From: Acidovorax sp. 1608163
Lineage (GTDB): Bacteria > Pseudomonadota > Gammaproteobacteria > Burkholderiales > Burkholderiaceae_C
Assembly: GCF_003669015.1 (NCBI RefSeq)
Contig: NZ_CP033069.1
Location: 1,866,001-1,930,000, forward strand
Length of the DNA stretch: 64,000 nt
Reading direction: 5' to 3'
Shown here: positions 32,818-44,676 of the stretch, piece by piece
How positions within the stretch are numbered: position 1 is the first letter of the stretch
Layout of the letters: the number at the start of each line of letters is the position of its first letter
Notes under the pieces: model-generated
Database searches by the model: none
Seen by the model: only the letters and a program-made list of their open reading frames with translations
Told to the model about the DNA's origin: nothing
Program-made: the position numbers and the translations under genes

Positions 32818-32873
32818 ATGAAAATGCCCGCTAGCGCTCAATGGTCAAGCGCTAGCAGCTATGAATTTGGTAG
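32818..32873 (-). repeat. Dispersed AGCGCTT repeat, copy 7
   Basis: AAAATGCCCGCTAGCGCT, loop, CAAGCGCTAGCAGCTAT, GAATTTGGTAGC, in reverse orientation between the convergent DUF962 and metal-hydrolase genes. Confidence 0.88.
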
Positions 32874-32903
32874 CGGCGGGTATGTGTCTGGATGCAGACA
32901 GCG

Positions 32904-33728
32904 TCAGCCCCGCTCGCCCACCAGCGTGAAGCGGCTGCGGTTGCGCTGCAGCCATTCGCCAGACAGCGGGCTGGCTTGCTGGCTGGGGTGAAAGTCGCGG
33001 CGCAGGTAGGCCTTCCAGGGGCGCCAGGTGTGGCGCACCAGCCCGGCGGGGCCCATCAGCGTGCGCCATGCGCTGGCCCAGGTGCTGGGCCGGTACAGGC
33101 TGCCATCGCGGTGCAGGTTGTGCACGGTTTGGCGCGTCACATCCAGCACAAACATGAGCGTGGTGCGCCGAAACCAGACGATGCGCCAGCGGTGGTCGCC
33201 ACCCAGCGCCTGGTAGATGTCAAACGCGGTGTTCTTGTGCTCGGCCTCTTCGGCGCTGTGCCACAGCCACAGGGTTTGCAGGCGCTCTTCGCTGCCTTCG
33301 AGCATGTCGGGGTGGCCCAGCAGCCATTCGGCCAGCACGGCCGTGAAGTGTTCATTGGCCGCTGTGACGGCCAGGGCGTGGCGCGGGTCCAGGCCTTCAA
33401 ATTGTTTGCGCTGCTTTTCGATGGACTGGGCCCACAGGTTGCGCAGCCCGCGCTGCTCCAGGTGGCTGTTGAACAGGCCATGGATGCGGCGGTGTGTGGC
33501 CTCTTGCCCGATAAAACCGCGCACCTCGCTGGCATAGCGGGCGTGCTGCTCGGGGGGCATGGATTTGTGGCCATCTCGCACGGCATCGATGAAGAACTGC
33601 TCGCCCATCGGAAAGCTCATCGACAGCGCATTGAACAGCGCCGTGCGAAACGCATCGCCCCCGCACCAGTGCTGCGCCATGGGCTGGGCCAGGTCAATCA
33701 ACAGGCGGCGAACGACCAGTTCGGTCAT
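32904..33728 (-). CDS. Metal-dependent hydrolase-like protein (PF10118 type)
   Basis: A 274-residue all-helical protein. His/Glu motifs typical of this family are present: FPMGEQFFIDAVR, FIGQEATHRRIHGLFN, AANEHFTAVLAEW and WHSAEEAEHKNTAFD. These could bind a di-metal site like ferritin-type proteins. The family is annotated as predicted metal-dependent hydrolase without a known substrate. GGAGA lies upstream of ATG 33728. Monocistronic. Confidence 0.85.
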   Translation of the reverse strand: MTELVVRRLLIDLAQPMAQHWCGGDAFRTALFNALSMSFPMGEQFFIDAVRDGHKSMPPEQHARYASEVRGFIGQEATHRRIHGLFNSHLEQRGLRNLWAQSIEKQRKQFEGLDPRHALAVTAANEHFTAVLAEWLLGHPDMLEGSEERLQTLWLWHSAEEAEHKNTAFDIYQALGGDHRWRIVWFRRTTLMFVLDVTRQTVHNLHRDGSLYRPSTWASAWRTLMGPAGLVRHTWRPWKAYLRRDFHPSQQASPLSGEWLQRNRSRFTLVGERG

Positions 33729-33885
33729 GGCTGTGTCTCCTTCAAACAGTAACGCACGCACTGCCATCGTGAAGAGGGCGGGCGCAGGCGTCAATCAATG
33801 TTTGCGCAAGACGCTGCGCCCGCCGCCTATGGCTTGATGCGAATCAGGCGGATCGCCCCCGTGCGCATGGAGGGCCTGTGCGCCA

Positions 33886-35967
33886 TCACCCCCCGTGGAA
33901 CTTGACCACCAGCGGCACGATGAGCAGCGCCACGATGTTGATGATCTTGATCAGCGGATTGATGGCCGGGCCTGCGGTGTCCTTGTAGGGGTCGCCCACC
34001 GTGTCGCCCGTCACGGCGGCCTTGTGCGCCTCAGAGCCCTTGCCGCCGTGGTGGCCGTCTTCGATGTACTTCTTGGCGTTGTCCCACGCGCCGCCGCCCG
34101 TGCACATGCTGATGGCCACAAACAGCCCCGTGACGATGGTGCCCATCAGCAGCCCGCCCAGCGCCTTGGGGCCCAGCAGCAGGCCCACCACCACGGGCAC
34201 GACCACAGGCAGCAGGCTGGGGACCACCATCTCCTTGATGGCGGCGGTGGTGAGCATGTCCACTGCCTTGCCGTACTCGGGCTTGCCGGTGCCGTCCATG
34301 ATGCCGGGGATGGTGCTGAACTGGCGGCGCACCTCCACCACCACGGCACCGGCGGCGCGGCCCACGGCCTCCATGGCCATCGCGCCAAACAGGTAGGGGA
34401 TGAGGCCGCCGATGAACAGGCCCACGATGACCAGCGGGTCCGACAGGTCGAACGTGATGACGCGGCCGTAGCTTTCGAGCTTGTGCGTGTAGTCGGCAAA
34501 CAGCACCAGCGCGGCCAGCCCGGCCGAGCCGATGGCGTAGCCCTTGGTCACGGCCTTGGTGGTGTTGCCCACGGCGTCCAGCGGGTCGGTGATGTCGCGC
34601 ACGCTGCTGGGCAGCTCGGCCATCTCGGCAATACCGCCCGCGTTGTCGGTGATGGGGCCATAGGCATCCAGCGCCACCACGATGCCCGCCATGCTTAGCA
34701 TGGACATGGCGGCCACCGCAATGCCATACAGCCCGGCCAACTGGTAGGCCGAGAGGATGGCCAGGCACACAAAGATCACCGGCCAGGCGGTGGACCGCAT
34801 CGACACGCCCAGGCCCGCAATGATGTTGGTGCCGTGGCCTGTGGTGGATGCCTGGGCGATGTGCTGCACGGGCGAGTATTGCGTGCCGGTGTAGAACTCG
34901 GTGATCCACACCAGCGCGGCCGTCAGCACCAGCCCGGTGGCGCAGGCGCCGAACAGCTTCATCTGGCTGCCGCTGGCGGCGATGGCGTTGTCCGGAATGA
35001 TCCACACCGTGACGAAGTAAAAGGCAATGAGCGACAGCACCCCCGCAATCGCCAGCCCCTTGTACAGCGCAGGCATCACGTTCTTCATGCCCGGCGTGGC
35101 CTTGACGAAAAAGCAGCCAATGATGGACGCAATGATGGACACGGCCCCCAGCGCCAGGGGGTAGACCACGGCGCTCACGGCGGCAGAGCCCACCAGCAGG
35201 GCCCCCAGCACCATGGTGGCGATCAGCGTCACGGCATAGGTCTCGAACAGGTCGGCCGCCATGCCGGCACAGTCGCCCACGTTGTCGCCCACGTTGTCGG
35301 CAATCACGGCGGGGTTGCGCGGGTCGTCTTCGGGGATGCCTGCTTCGACCTTACCCACCAGGTCTGCGCCCACGTCGGCGCCCTTGGTGAAGATGCCGCC
35401 GCCCAGGCGCGCAAAGATGGAAATGAGCGACGAGCCAAATGCAAACCCGATCAGCGGGTTGAGCAGCGTGGCCAGATGGGCCGTGGGCGTGAGGTTGCCG
35501 TTGCCCGCCAGGAACCAGAAGAACCCGGTGACGCCCAAGAGGCCCAGCCCCACCACCAGCATGCCAGTGATGGCCCCGCCGCGAAACGCCACATCGAGCG
35601 CCGGGCCAATGCCCTGTGTGGCCGCCTGCGCCGTGCGCACGTTGGCCTTCACCGAGACATTCATGCCGATGAAGCCGCAGGCCCCCGAGAGCACCGCGCC
35701 CACCACGAAGCCCACCGCCGTGGTGCCGTCCAGGAAGATGCCAATGAGAACCGCCAGCACCACGCCGACGATGGCGATGGTCTTGTACTGGCGTGCGAGG
35801 TAGGCCGCAGCGCCCGCCTGGATGGCGGCTGCGATCTCCTGCATGCGGGCGTTGCCAGGGTCTTTGGCCAGGATCCAGCCCCGGGCCCAGATGCCGTAGG
35901 CCACGGCCACCAGTCCGCAGACCAGGGCGAGAAGAAGGGGAGGGGTCATTGCTGCGCTATCAGCCAT
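33886..35967 (-). CDS. hppA: Membrane-bound H+-translocating pyrophosphatase HppA
   Basis: A 693-residue protein with about 16 membrane helices that hydrolyses pyrophosphate and pumps protons. The catalytic stretch [20 protein letters not shown] near residues 190-210, [19 protein letters not shown] and the C-terminal [15 protein letters not shown] are present. The Lys in [10 protein letters not shown] marks the K+-independent subtype (Ala in K+-dependent enzymes). GGAG precedes the ATG. It is divergent from the soluble pyrophosphatase gene ppa, so two enzymes for the same substrate share a promoter region. Confidence 0.96.
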   Translation of the reverse strand: MADSAAMTPPLLLALVCGLVAVAYGIWARGWILAKDPGNARMQEIAAAIQAGAAAYLARQYKTIAIVGVVLAVLIGIFLDGTTAVGFVVGAVLSGACGFIGMNVSVKANVRTAQAATQGIGPALDVAFRGGAITGMLVVGLGLLGVTGFFWFLAGNGNLTPTAHLATLLNPLIGFAFGSSLISIFARLGGGIFTKGADVGADLVGKVEAGIPEDDPRNPAVIADNVGDNVGDCAGMAADLFETYAVTLIATMVLGALLVGSAAVSAVVYPLALGAVSIIASIIGCFFVKATPGMKNVMPALYKGLAIAGVLSLIAFYFVTVWIIPDNAIAASGSQMKLFGACATGLVLTAALVWITEFYTGTQYSPVQHIAQASTTGHGTNIIAGLGVSMRSTAWPVIFVCLAILSAYQLAGLYGIAVAAMSMLSMAGIVVALDAYGPITDNAGGIAEMAELPSSVRDITDPLDAVGNTTKAVTKGYAIGSAGLAALVLFADYTHKLESYGRVITFDLSDPLVIVGLFIGGLIPYLFGAMAMEAVGRAAGAVVVEVRRQFSTIPGIMDGTGKPEYGKAVDMLTTAAIKEMVVPSLLPVVVPVVVGLLLGPKALGGLLMGTIVTGLFVAISMCTGGGAWDNAKKYIEDGHHGGKGSEAHKAAVTGDTVGDPYKDTAGPAINPLIKIINIVALLIVPLVVKFHGG

Positions 35968-36208
35968 TCGGTGCTCCTATGAATGCAGTTGCACGGATGG
36001 AAACACGACGCATCGGTGGTGCTTCCGCTGCGTTGCTTCCTCGGGCCCCGCGCTGCAGGGCCGATTGGCCAACGTGCTCAATTTACAGCCAAAGCCCCAA
36101 ATGCAAGCGGGTAGAAAGGGGTGTGCCCCTAAAATCAGGGTTAATCCCGACGCAATATGGCATGCCATGCTTCGCGGGTTACCGTTGCTAACCACTATTT
36201 TTAAAGAC

Positions 36209-36745
36209 ATGTCCCTCAACAACGTCACCCCCGGCAAGAACCTTCCAGAGTCCTTCAACGTGGTCATCGAAATCCCGATGAATGCGGACCCGATCAAGTA
36301 CGAAGTAGACAAGGAGTCGGGCGCCATTTTTGTGGACCGTTTCATGACCACGGCCATGCACTACCCCACCAACTATGGCTACGTGCCCCAGACCCTGTCG
36401 GGCGACGGTGACCCAGTGGACGTGCTGGTGATCACGCCTTATCCCCTGCACCCTGGTGTGGTGGTGACTTGCCGCCCTCTGGGCATCCTGATGATGGAAG
36501 ACGAGGCTGGTGTGGATGGCAAGGTCATCGCGGTGCCCACTTCCAAGATCCTGCCCATGTACGACCACTGGAAGAACATTGACGACGTGAACGGCATGCG
36601 CCGCAACGCCATCGCTCACTTCTTCGAGCACTACAAAGACCTGGAAAAGGGCAAGTGGGTCAAGGTGCTGGGCTGGGAAGGCATTGACGCCGCCAAGAAG
36701 GAAATCACCGACGGCGTGGCCAACTACCAAAAGACCCAGGCCTGA
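36209..36745 (+). CDS. ppa: Soluble inorganic pyrophosphatase Ppa
   Basis: A 178-residue family I enzyme. The metal-binding signature [10 protein letters not shown] near residues 65-74, plus [19 protein letters not shown] and [13 protein letters not shown], are present. It removes pyrophosphate from biosynthesis in the cytoplasm and is normally essential. The start ATG 36209 gives [11 protein letters not shown]; the upstream in-frame stretch is not family-like. A strong terminator follows at 36821. Confidence 0.96.
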   Translation: MSLNNVTPGKNLPESFNVVIEIPMNADPIKYEVDKESGAIFVDRFMTTAMHYPTNYGYVPQTLSGDGDPVDVLVITPYPLHPGVVVTCRPLGILMMEDEAGVDGKVIAVPTSKILPMYDHWKNIDDVNGMRRNAIAHFFEHYKDLEKGKWVKVLGWEGIDAAKKEITDGVANYQKTQA

Positions 36746-37272
36746 TCGTTCAGGCGCTTGCGCCCCGCAGAGGCTTGAATCAGGCCTCTGTGAATCCTTC
36801 CATTCTTCCGATGGAACCAATGCACGCAGTACCGCGTGCATTTTTTTTGCCTGGCCGCAGCCCAGCGCCGCCTGTAGTGCTGGGTTGTGCCCCTGCGGAG
36901 TGCGCTTTGGTCGATGCTTGCTCCACGTCAAACACTACCCAAACACCTTGCTGAGGCGTACGATGGTTTGTATATATTTGATAAATGCGAATCGCTATTT
37001 TTAACAATTTATACATCGCGTCGCTGCGATAGCTTGGCTTTCTAAGCGGTTAATATTGTCATTCAATGTTTAAATTGATAAAATTGATGCAAATGTAAAA
37101 AATTTGAAGCATAATCCATATGCGCGTGTCTCTTCACCTGTGAGTGCGCGAGCGATAACAGTGGATTGCCTGGAGGCCGCAGTATGGACGCGGTGCTCGA
37201 CCGGAGACAGCATCCGTGCCTTGAGGGGGCAGGGTGGCAGGTGCAGGCAAGCCTTTTTTGCAGAGAACTACC
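36746..37272. other. Intergenic region between ppa and the chemoreceptor gene
   Basis: 527 bp with a hairpin at 36768-36790 (CAGAGGC/GCCTCTG), a strong terminator at 36821-36848, then a markedly AT-rich stretch (about 36940-37110) upstream of the chemoreceptor that should contain its promoter. I did not find a convincing sigma-28 promoter. No gene seen. Confidence 0.5.
36821..36848 (+). terminator. Rho-independent terminator after ppa
   Basis: TGCACGC, 6-base loop, GCGTGCA, followed by eight T. Confidence 0.85.
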
Positions 37273-39417
37273 ATGAATCAACTCAAAATCGGTACCCGCT
37301 TGGGATTGGCCTTTGGCCTTGTCTTGCTGATCACGGCCCTGCTTGCCACGCTGGGCGTTTGGCGCTTGTCCACACTCAAAGAGGCGACGGCCCGAATCGC
37401 GTCTGTTGACATTGAGCGCAATGAACTGGCGATCCATTGGAAGGCCGCGATCAATCTGAACTGGGTGCGTGCCTCGGCGGCACTCAAGACCTCGGATGCG
37501 GGCTACATCACCGCGCTGGGCAATGAAATGGCGGCGACCACCAAGGACGTGTCTGAGAAGCAGAAGACGCTTGAAGCCCTGATGGAGGGGGCTCGGGGCA
37601 AAGAGTTGATGGCCAAAGTGGCCGCTGAGCGCAAAGTGTATGTGGATGCACGGGCCAAGTTGCTGGAGCGCAAGAAGACCGGCGAAGACGTCTTTGCCCT
37701 GGTGGACAGCGAGCTGCGCCCCCTGGCCCAAAACTACATCAAAGCCCTGGACAACGTGACCGACTACACCAAGGCAGAGCTGGACGCTTTTGAGACGTCT
37801 GTCATCAGTGGGACCGAGACAAGCCAATGGACGCTGGGTGTGGGGGCCGGTGTGTCTTTGCTGATGGGGCTGCTGTTTGCCGTGTGGGCTACGCGTTCCA
37901 TCACCACCCCGGTGCAGCGCGCGGTAGAGGCAGCCGAAGAAATCAGCCGGGGCAATTTGTCGATCGACATTGACGCCCAGGGCAAGGACGAGCCTGCCCG
38001 CCTGCTGCACGCCCTGGCGGAGATGCAGCAAAGCCTGTCGCGCATCGTGGGCCATGTGCGTGAAGGCTCTGAGAACGTGGCGACGGCCTCGTCAGAAATT
38101 GCCCAGGGCAACAACGACCTGAGTGCGCGCACCGAGCAGCAAGCCAGTGCCTTGCAGCAGACCGCCGCATCGATGGAGCAACTCAATTCCACCGTGCGCC
38201 AGAACGCGGACAACGCCCGCCAGGCCAACCAGTTGGCCATGAGTGCGTCCACCGTGGCTGTGCAAGGTGGCGATGTGGTGGGCCAGGTGGTTGAGACCAT
38301 GAAGGGCATCAACGACAGCTCGCGCAAGATCAGCGACATCATTGGTGTGATCGATGGCATTGCCTTCCAGACCAACATCCTGGCTTTGAACGCAGCGGTG
38401 GAAGCCGCCCGCGCGGGTGAGCAAGGCCGTGGCTTTGCCGTGGTGGCCAGCGAGGTGCGCAGCCTGGCCGGTCGCTCGGCTGAGGCGGCCAAGCAGATCA
38501 AGACGCTGATCAACGACAGCGTGGAGCGAGTGGAGCAGGGCACCGCGTTGGTGGATCAGGCTGGCAACACCATGACCGAGGTGGTGGGCGCCATCAAGCG
38601 CGTGACGGACCTGATGGGTGAGATCAGTGCGGCCAGCAACGAACAAAGCCAGGGCGTGAGCCAGGTGGGCGAAGCCGTGACGCAGATGGACCAAGTCACG
38701 CAGCAGAACGCTGCCTTGGTGGAAGAAATGGCCGCCGCGGCCAGCAGCCTGAACAACCAGGCGCAAGACTTGGTGAGCACGGTGGCGTTTTTCAAGCTCT
38801 CGCCCGCCGATGAGCAAAGCGCCCAGGCCCACCGTGCGCAGGCTGCGGCACCACGCGCGCACTTTGCTTCGGCCCGCGTGGCGGCACCTGCGGCCAAGGC
38901 CTTGGGTCGCAGCGCAGGTGGTAGCGGGCATGGCGGCGCCTCTTTGGGCGTGAATCTGGACAACGCCATTCAAGCCCATGCCAATTGGCGCGCCAAGCTG
39001 CGCACGGCTGTGACGCAGCGCGAGAGCTTGGACGCCGACACAGTGTCGCGCGACGATTGCTGTGAGCTGGGCAAGTGGCTGCATGGCGCTGGCGGCTCCC
39101 AATACGGCGGCAAGCCTTCGTTTGTGAATTTGTTGGAGTCGCACCGCCAGTTCCACCAAGAAGCTGGCAAGGTGGCGCGCCTGATCAATCAGAGGGCTTA
39201 CGAAGAAGCCGAAAAACAGTTGGAGAACAACACAGGCTTTTCCAATGCGTCGCAAAAAGTGGGTACTGCCGTGATCCAACTGGCCAAGGAGTTGAAGGTC
39301 AAGATGGCTGCTGCGTCCGCTCCCAAGGCGGCTGCGCCTGTGCGCCAAGTGCCTTTCAGCAGTGCGGCCAAGCCCAAAGCGGCTGGGGGCGACGATGGGG
39401 ATTGGGAGTCGTTCTGA
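37273..39417 (+). CDS. Methyl-accepting chemotaxis protein with C-terminal CZB domain
   Basis: A 714-residue chemoreceptor. TM1 is near residues 9-31, followed by a four-helix periplasmic ligand domain to about 190, TM2 near 191-212 and HAMP to about 265. The signalling helices have the conserved tip [20 protein letters not shown]. The C-terminal extension contains a chemoreceptor zinc-binding (CZB) domain: [21 protein letters not shown] and [11 protein letters not shown] carry the His/Cys ligands. Known CZB domains bind zinc and sense HOCl through the Cys. The chain ends in DWESF, close to the NWETF CheR/CheB tether. No che genes are nearby. Confidence 0.93.
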   Translation: MNQLKIGTRLGLAFGLVLLITALLATLGVWRLSTLKEATARIASVDIERNELAIHWKAAINLNWVRASAALKTSDAGYITALGNEMAATTKDVSEKQKTLEALMEGARGKELMAKVAAERKVYVDARAKLLERKKTGEDVFALVDSELRPLAQNYIKALDNVTDYTKAELDAFETSVISGTETSQWTLGVGAGVSLLMGLLFAVWATRSITTPVQRAVEAAEEISRGNLSIDIDAQGKDEPARLLHALAEMQQSLSRIVGHVREGSENVATASSEIAQGNNDLSARTEQQASALQQTAASMEQLNSTVRQNADNARQANQLAMSASTVAVQGGDVVGQVVETMKGINDSSRKISDIIGVIDGIAFQTNILALNAAVEAARAGEQGRGFAVVASEVRSLAGRSAEAAKQIKTLINDSVERVEQGTALVDQAGNTMTEVVGAIKRVTDLMGEISAASNEQSQGVSQVGEAVTQMDQVTQQNAALVEEMAAAASSLNNQAQDLVSTVAFFKLSPADEQSAQAHRAQAAAPRAHFASARVAAPAAKALGRSAGGSGHGGASLGVNLDNAIQAHANWRAKLRTAVTQRESLDADTVSRDDCCELGKWLHGAGGSQYGGKPSFVNLLESHRQFHQEAGKVARLINQRAYEEAEKQLENNTGFSNASQKVGTAVIQLAKELKVKMAAASAPKAAAPVRQVPFSSAAKPKAAGGDDGDWESF

Positions 39418-39489
39418 CAGCGCTTAGCCCTGAGGGCTCAGACCCTTGGGGTTTTGCTGGAGGCTGTATTCGCCAGCGTTGAAGGTTGT

Positions 39490-39520
39490 AAGGCCGGTGC
39501 ATGATGCCCCGGCCTTTTTT
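39490..39520 (+). terminator. Rho-independent terminator after the chemoreceptor gene
   Basis: AAGGCCGG, 11-base loop, CCGGCCTT and a T-run. It lies between convergent genes and could act in one direction only, since the A-run on the other side is short. Confidence 0.85.
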
Positions 39521-39544
39521 CTGTGCGATGGGTTGAATGGGACG

Positions 39545-40801
39545 TTACCCGGGTGCCGGTCCGGTCGCTTGGCGAAAGGGCGTTCGCTCTTGCAGTGACT
39601 CCAGGTATTCGCCAATGCCTTCGCCCTCACGCTCCAAAAAGCGCTCGACTGCATCGGCAAAGGCGGGGTGCGCCAACCAGTGGGCGCTGTGGGTTTGCAC
39701 CGGCAGCAAGGCCCGGGCCATTTTGTGCTCGCCCTGGGCACCGCCTTCAAAGCGGTACGCGCCCTGCTCAATGCACCACTGCAAGGGCTGGTAGTAGCAG
39801 GCCTCAAAGTGCAGGCAGTCCACGCGCTCCAGTGCGCCCCAATAGCGGCCATAGGCCACAAGTTCTTGGTCATTTTTGCCGCTGGCGCTTGATTCATAAG
39901 CGCTGATAGCTATCAAACTGCTAGCAATAGGGGCGCCGTCTCGCTCGGCGATGAACAACAACCAAGCGTCGGGCAGGTGCTGTGCCATCTCGGCAAAGAA
40001 GGCGCGGCTGAGGTAGGGCGGGTTGCCATGCTCTAGGTAGGTGCGCTCGTAGCAGCGGTAGAAAAAATCCCAATCTGCCTGGCTGATGGCGCGGCCTTGC
40101 GAGCTGCGGAACTGCACGCCCGCATCGGCCACACGGCGGCGCTCTTGCCGGATTTTTTTGCGCTTGTCTTGGCTGAGGTGGGCCAAGAAGTCATCAAAAC
40201 TGGTGAAGGGACTGTGGGAGGGTGGCAATGTGGTGCCTGGGCCTGATGCATTTGCGGGCTCAGGGCGTGCGTTCTGCCAGTGGAATTGCACGGTGTGGCG
40301 CAGCATCAGGCCTTGTTCAGCGCAGGCTGCGGTGTCTTGTTCGCTGGCAAACAGCACATGCAGGGATGAGATGCCTTCGTCCACGCACCATTGCCGGGCT
40401 GCTTGCACCAGCAGCGTCAGGGCGGCATCGTCGCGCGCCAGCAAGCGGCTTCCGGGTACAGGCGTGAAGGGCACGGCCACCACGGCCTTGGGGTAGTAAG
40501 GCACGCCGTGCTGCTCGTAGGCATTGGCCCAGGCCCAGTCAAACACGTACTCGCCGTACGAGTGGTCTTTCAGGTACAGCGGGCAGGCGGCCATCAGCAC
40601 GTCGTTGTCCCACAGCGAGATGAAGCGCGGCGTCCAGCCCGTGCGCGGGGTGGCGCTGCCGCTGCGCTCCAGGGCCGAAAGGTACTCGTGGCGCATGAAC
40701 GGCGTGGCATGGGTTTGCTGGGCCAGCAGCGCATTCCAGGGCTCTGCGGGCAGGTCGAGCACGCTGGGGTGTACGCGGGCGATAATGTGCGACTCAGCCA
40801 C
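39545..40801 (-). CDS. FemAB/GNAT-like protein (COG3146, predicted N-acyltransferase)
   Basis: A 418-residue protein of the COG3146 group. FMRHEYLSALERSGSA near residues 35-50, FDWAWANAYEQHGVPYYPK, DKRKKIRQERRRV, YGRYWGALERVDCLHFEACYYQPLQWCIE and FEGGAQGEHKMARALLPV are family motifs. The fold is a tandem GNAT as in FemAB peptidyl transferases; the substrate is not known. The start is GTG at 40801. A dispersed repeat is inserted in frame (about 39871-39919), adding roughly 14 residues just before YGRYWG. Divergent from nadE. Confidence 0.83.
   Translation of the reverse strand: MAESHIIARVHPSVLDLPAEPWNALLAQQTHATPFMRHEYLSALERSGSATPRTGWTPRFISLWDNDVLMAACPLYLKDHSYGEYVFDWAWANAYEQHGVPYYPKAVVAVPFTPVPGSRLLARDDAALTLLVQAARQWCVDEGISSLHVLFASEQDTAACAEQGLMLRHTVQFHWQNARPEPANASGPGTTLPPSHSPFTSFDDFLAHLSQDKRKKIRQERRRVADAGVQFRSSQGRAISQADWDFFYRCYERTYLEHGNPPYLSRAFFAEMAQHLPDAWLLFIAERDGAPIASSLIAISAYESSASGKNDQELVAYGRYWGALERVDCLHFEACYYQPLQWCIEQGAYRFEGGAQGEHKMARALLPVQTHSAHWLAHPAFADAVERFLEREGEGIGEYLESLQERTPFRQATGPAPG
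39871..39919 (-). repeat. Dispersed AGCGCTT repeat, copy 8 (inside a coding gene)
   Basis: CATTTTTGCCGCTGGCGCTT, loop, ATAAGCGCTGATAGCTATCAAA. It encodes an in-frame segment rich in Ser and Ala (AISAYESSASGKND) in the FemAB-like protein. Confidence 0.85.
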
Positions 40802-40905
40802 GGCGTGCCTTGGGGGAGCAGGGACCCAAACAGGGTGCTTGCCTCTGCTTTACAGGGCCTGCGTGGGCGTTGTCCAACCAGGCCTGCGGGGCCTTCTTCA
40901 GTTCC

Positions 40906-42973
<2,068 letters not shown>

Positions 42974-42981
42974 TGCACTGG

Positions 42982-43005
42982 CCCTCTCTGCTGCTGCAGA
43001 GGGGG
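42982..43005 (+). terminator. Hairpin after glnB
   Basis: CCCTCTCTGC, TGCT, GCAGAGGGGG forms a 10-bp stem (one wobble) 8 bases after the stop, without a T-run. It lies between convergent transcripts. Confidence 0.5.
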
Positions 43006-43078
43006 TGCTCAGCGGAGCCTGCTCAATGGCAGAGCCCTCCGTGCGGCGTGCTTTGCCCTAGGGCGCTGCTCAACAAGC

Positions 43079-43672
43079 TCAGATGACCGAGCGCAGCGGG
43101 GTGGGGGCCTGGTCGGGTCCCGATGCCTGCACGAGATTGCACAGCAGGGGCTCTGCCGATGTGTCGGCCTGCAGCAGTGCCATCTGCCAGTCCCCCATAA
43201 AGCCACTGGCCACGCTGGTGCGCAAAAAGGCCAGCAAACCGTCGTAGTAGCCCGCCACGTTCAGCAGGCCCAGGGGCTTGCCGTGGTAGCCGAGCTGGCG
43301 CCAGGTCCACACCTCAAACAGCTCTTCAAACGTGCCAATGCCGCCTGGCAGCGCGACAAAGGCATCACTGCGTTCGGCCATCATGGCCTTGCGCTCGTGC
43401 ATGGTTTGCACAATGTGCAGTTCATCGCATTCGCGGTTGGCCAGTTCCTTGTCCACCAAGGCTTGCGGGATGACCCCGACCACACGGCCCCCTGCCAGGC
43501 GTGTGGCCTCGGCCACCACCCCCATGAGTCCGCCGCGCCCGCCGCCATAGACCAGCTGCCCTCCATGCTCGCCAATCCATTGCCCTACGGCTTGGGCGGC
43601 TTGGGCAAATGCGGGGTTCTCGCCGGGGCGGGAGCCGCAATACACACAAATGGAAAAAGCGGGGCTAGCCAT
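43079..43672 (-). CDS. LOG family (TIGR00730) Rossmann-fold protein
   Basis: A 197-residue protein with the cytokinin riboside 5'-monophosphate phosphoribohydrolase (LONELY GUY) signature PGGIGTFEEL near residues 115-124, and GGGRGGLMG. In bacteria these proteins cleave nucleoside monophosphates; their cellular role is often unclear. The start ATG 43672 overlaps the end of dgkA by 8 bp, indicating translational coupling. Confidence 0.9.
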   Translation of the reverse strand: MASPAFSICVYCGSRPGENPAFAQAAQAVGQWIGEHGGQLVYGGGRGGLMGVVAEATRLAGGRVVGVIPQALVDKELANRECDELHIVQTMHERKAMMAERSDAFVALPGGIGTFEELFEVWTWRQLGYHGKPLGLLNVAGYYDGLLAFLRTSVASGFMGDWQMALLQADTSAEPLLCNLVQASGPDQAPTPLRSVI

Positions 43673-44075
43673 GGAAGAACCTTTGAAAGAGGGCTGCGGC
43701 CCAGATGCCGCCACAGAGCAAGAGCGCCAACAGCACCGCAGCGCTGCCCATGTCCTTGGCGCGTTTGGACAAATCGTGCCACTCGGGGCCAATGCGGTCG
43801 ATGGCTGTTTCAATGCCTGTGTTGAGCAACTCCACAATCATCACAATGATGACCGACCCCGCCAGCAGGGCTACCTCTACCCATGACTTGCCCAGCCAGC
43901 AGGCCACTGGCAGCAGCACAATGGCCGCGAGGGCTTCCTGGCGGAAGGCTGTTTCCTGCCAACCGGCCTTCAGGCCTTCGATGGAATAGCCTGCGGCGTG
44001 CCATACCCGGTTCAGGCCCGTGCGGCTTTTTTGGAGGTTGGCGGGGTTGGAGGAGTGGGGTGGCGTGGATGGCAT
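43665..44075 (-). CDS. dgkA: Diacylglycerol kinase DgkA
   Basis: A 136-residue inner-membrane enzyme that recycles diacylglycerol to phosphatidic acid. RVWHAAGYSIEGLKAGWQETAFRQE is the amphipathic start, followed by helices VVIMIVELLNTGIETAIDRIG (catalytic Glu/Asn) and KDMGSAAVLLALLL. ATG 44075 was chosen; an upstream frame extension is not family-like. The last 8 bp overlap the LOG gene. Confidence 0.94.
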   Translation of the reverse strand: MPSTPPHSSNPANLQKSRTGLNRVWHAAGYSIEGLKAGWQETAFRQEALAAIVLLPVACWLGKSWVEVALLAGSVIIVMIVELLNTGIETAIDRIGPEWHDLSKRAKDMGSAAVLLALLLCGGIWAAALFQRFFHG

Positions 44076-44124
44076 GCGCAGGGATGTGTTAACCAGGCGC
44101 GCATGGATGCGCGCAGCTGGGTTT

Positions 44125-44664
44125 TTATTTTTTAGCTTGGACAAAATGCACCAGACGGGTGCCTGCCAATGCATCGTGCCAGAACTGCTGGGTGGGATGG
44201 AATCGGCTCAAAATGGCCCATACGGCCACCCAGCCTGCCAGTAGCACCAGCACTTCCAGCACCGGAATGCCGGTGGAGTAAGCCGCCAACGGAGGCAAAA
44301 ACCACACCCAGCAGAGCACGTACCGCAGCAGGGCGCGTGTTTGCGTGATGGCTTGGCCAGAGGGGCTTACCACGCGGATGTGCCAGGTTTTTTGCGCCAG
44401 CGTTTGCCCTTTGGCCCAGAACCATGCGAAGTAGATCCCAAACACGATGAACAGAAAGCCCATGCGCAGGTAGCGATTGTCCAGTGCATGGCGAGATTGG
44501 CTGAGCGTATCAAACAGATACGACGCAATGAATACAACACCAAACATCAAGATGCCCTCGTACAGCCAGCAGGCCATGCGCCGCTTCAGGCTGGGGGCTT
44601 GCTGTGAGGCGGAGGCGAACGGAGACGAAGGCTGGGGCACAGTGAAATCAGGACGGGCGGACAT
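44125..44664 (-). CDS. RDD family membrane protein
   Basis: A 179-residue protein with the RDD domain: RRMACWLYEGILMFGVVF (basic start of the first helix), FAWFWAKGQTLAQKTWHIRVV, and two further helices. RDD proteins have been linked to transport and osmotic response, but function is not assigned here. It is the last gene in a minus-strand series with DUF3106, DUF3619 and the sigma factor gene. Confidence 0.88.
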   Translation of the reverse strand: MSARPDFTVPQPSSPFASASQQAPSLKRRMACWLYEGILMFGVVFIASYLFDTLSQSRHALDNRYLRMGFLFIVFGIYFAWFWAKGQTLAQKTWHIRVVSPSGQAITQTRALLRYVLCWVWFLPPLAAYSTGIPVLEVLVLLAGWVAVWAILSRFHPTQQFWHDALAGTRLVHFVQAKK

Positions 44665-44676
44665 GCCGCAAGCGTA

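Noticed and set aside
36065..36208. N-terminal extension of ppa by 48 codons
   Set aside because: The extension has no family similarity, and Ppa starts at MSLNNV with normal length.
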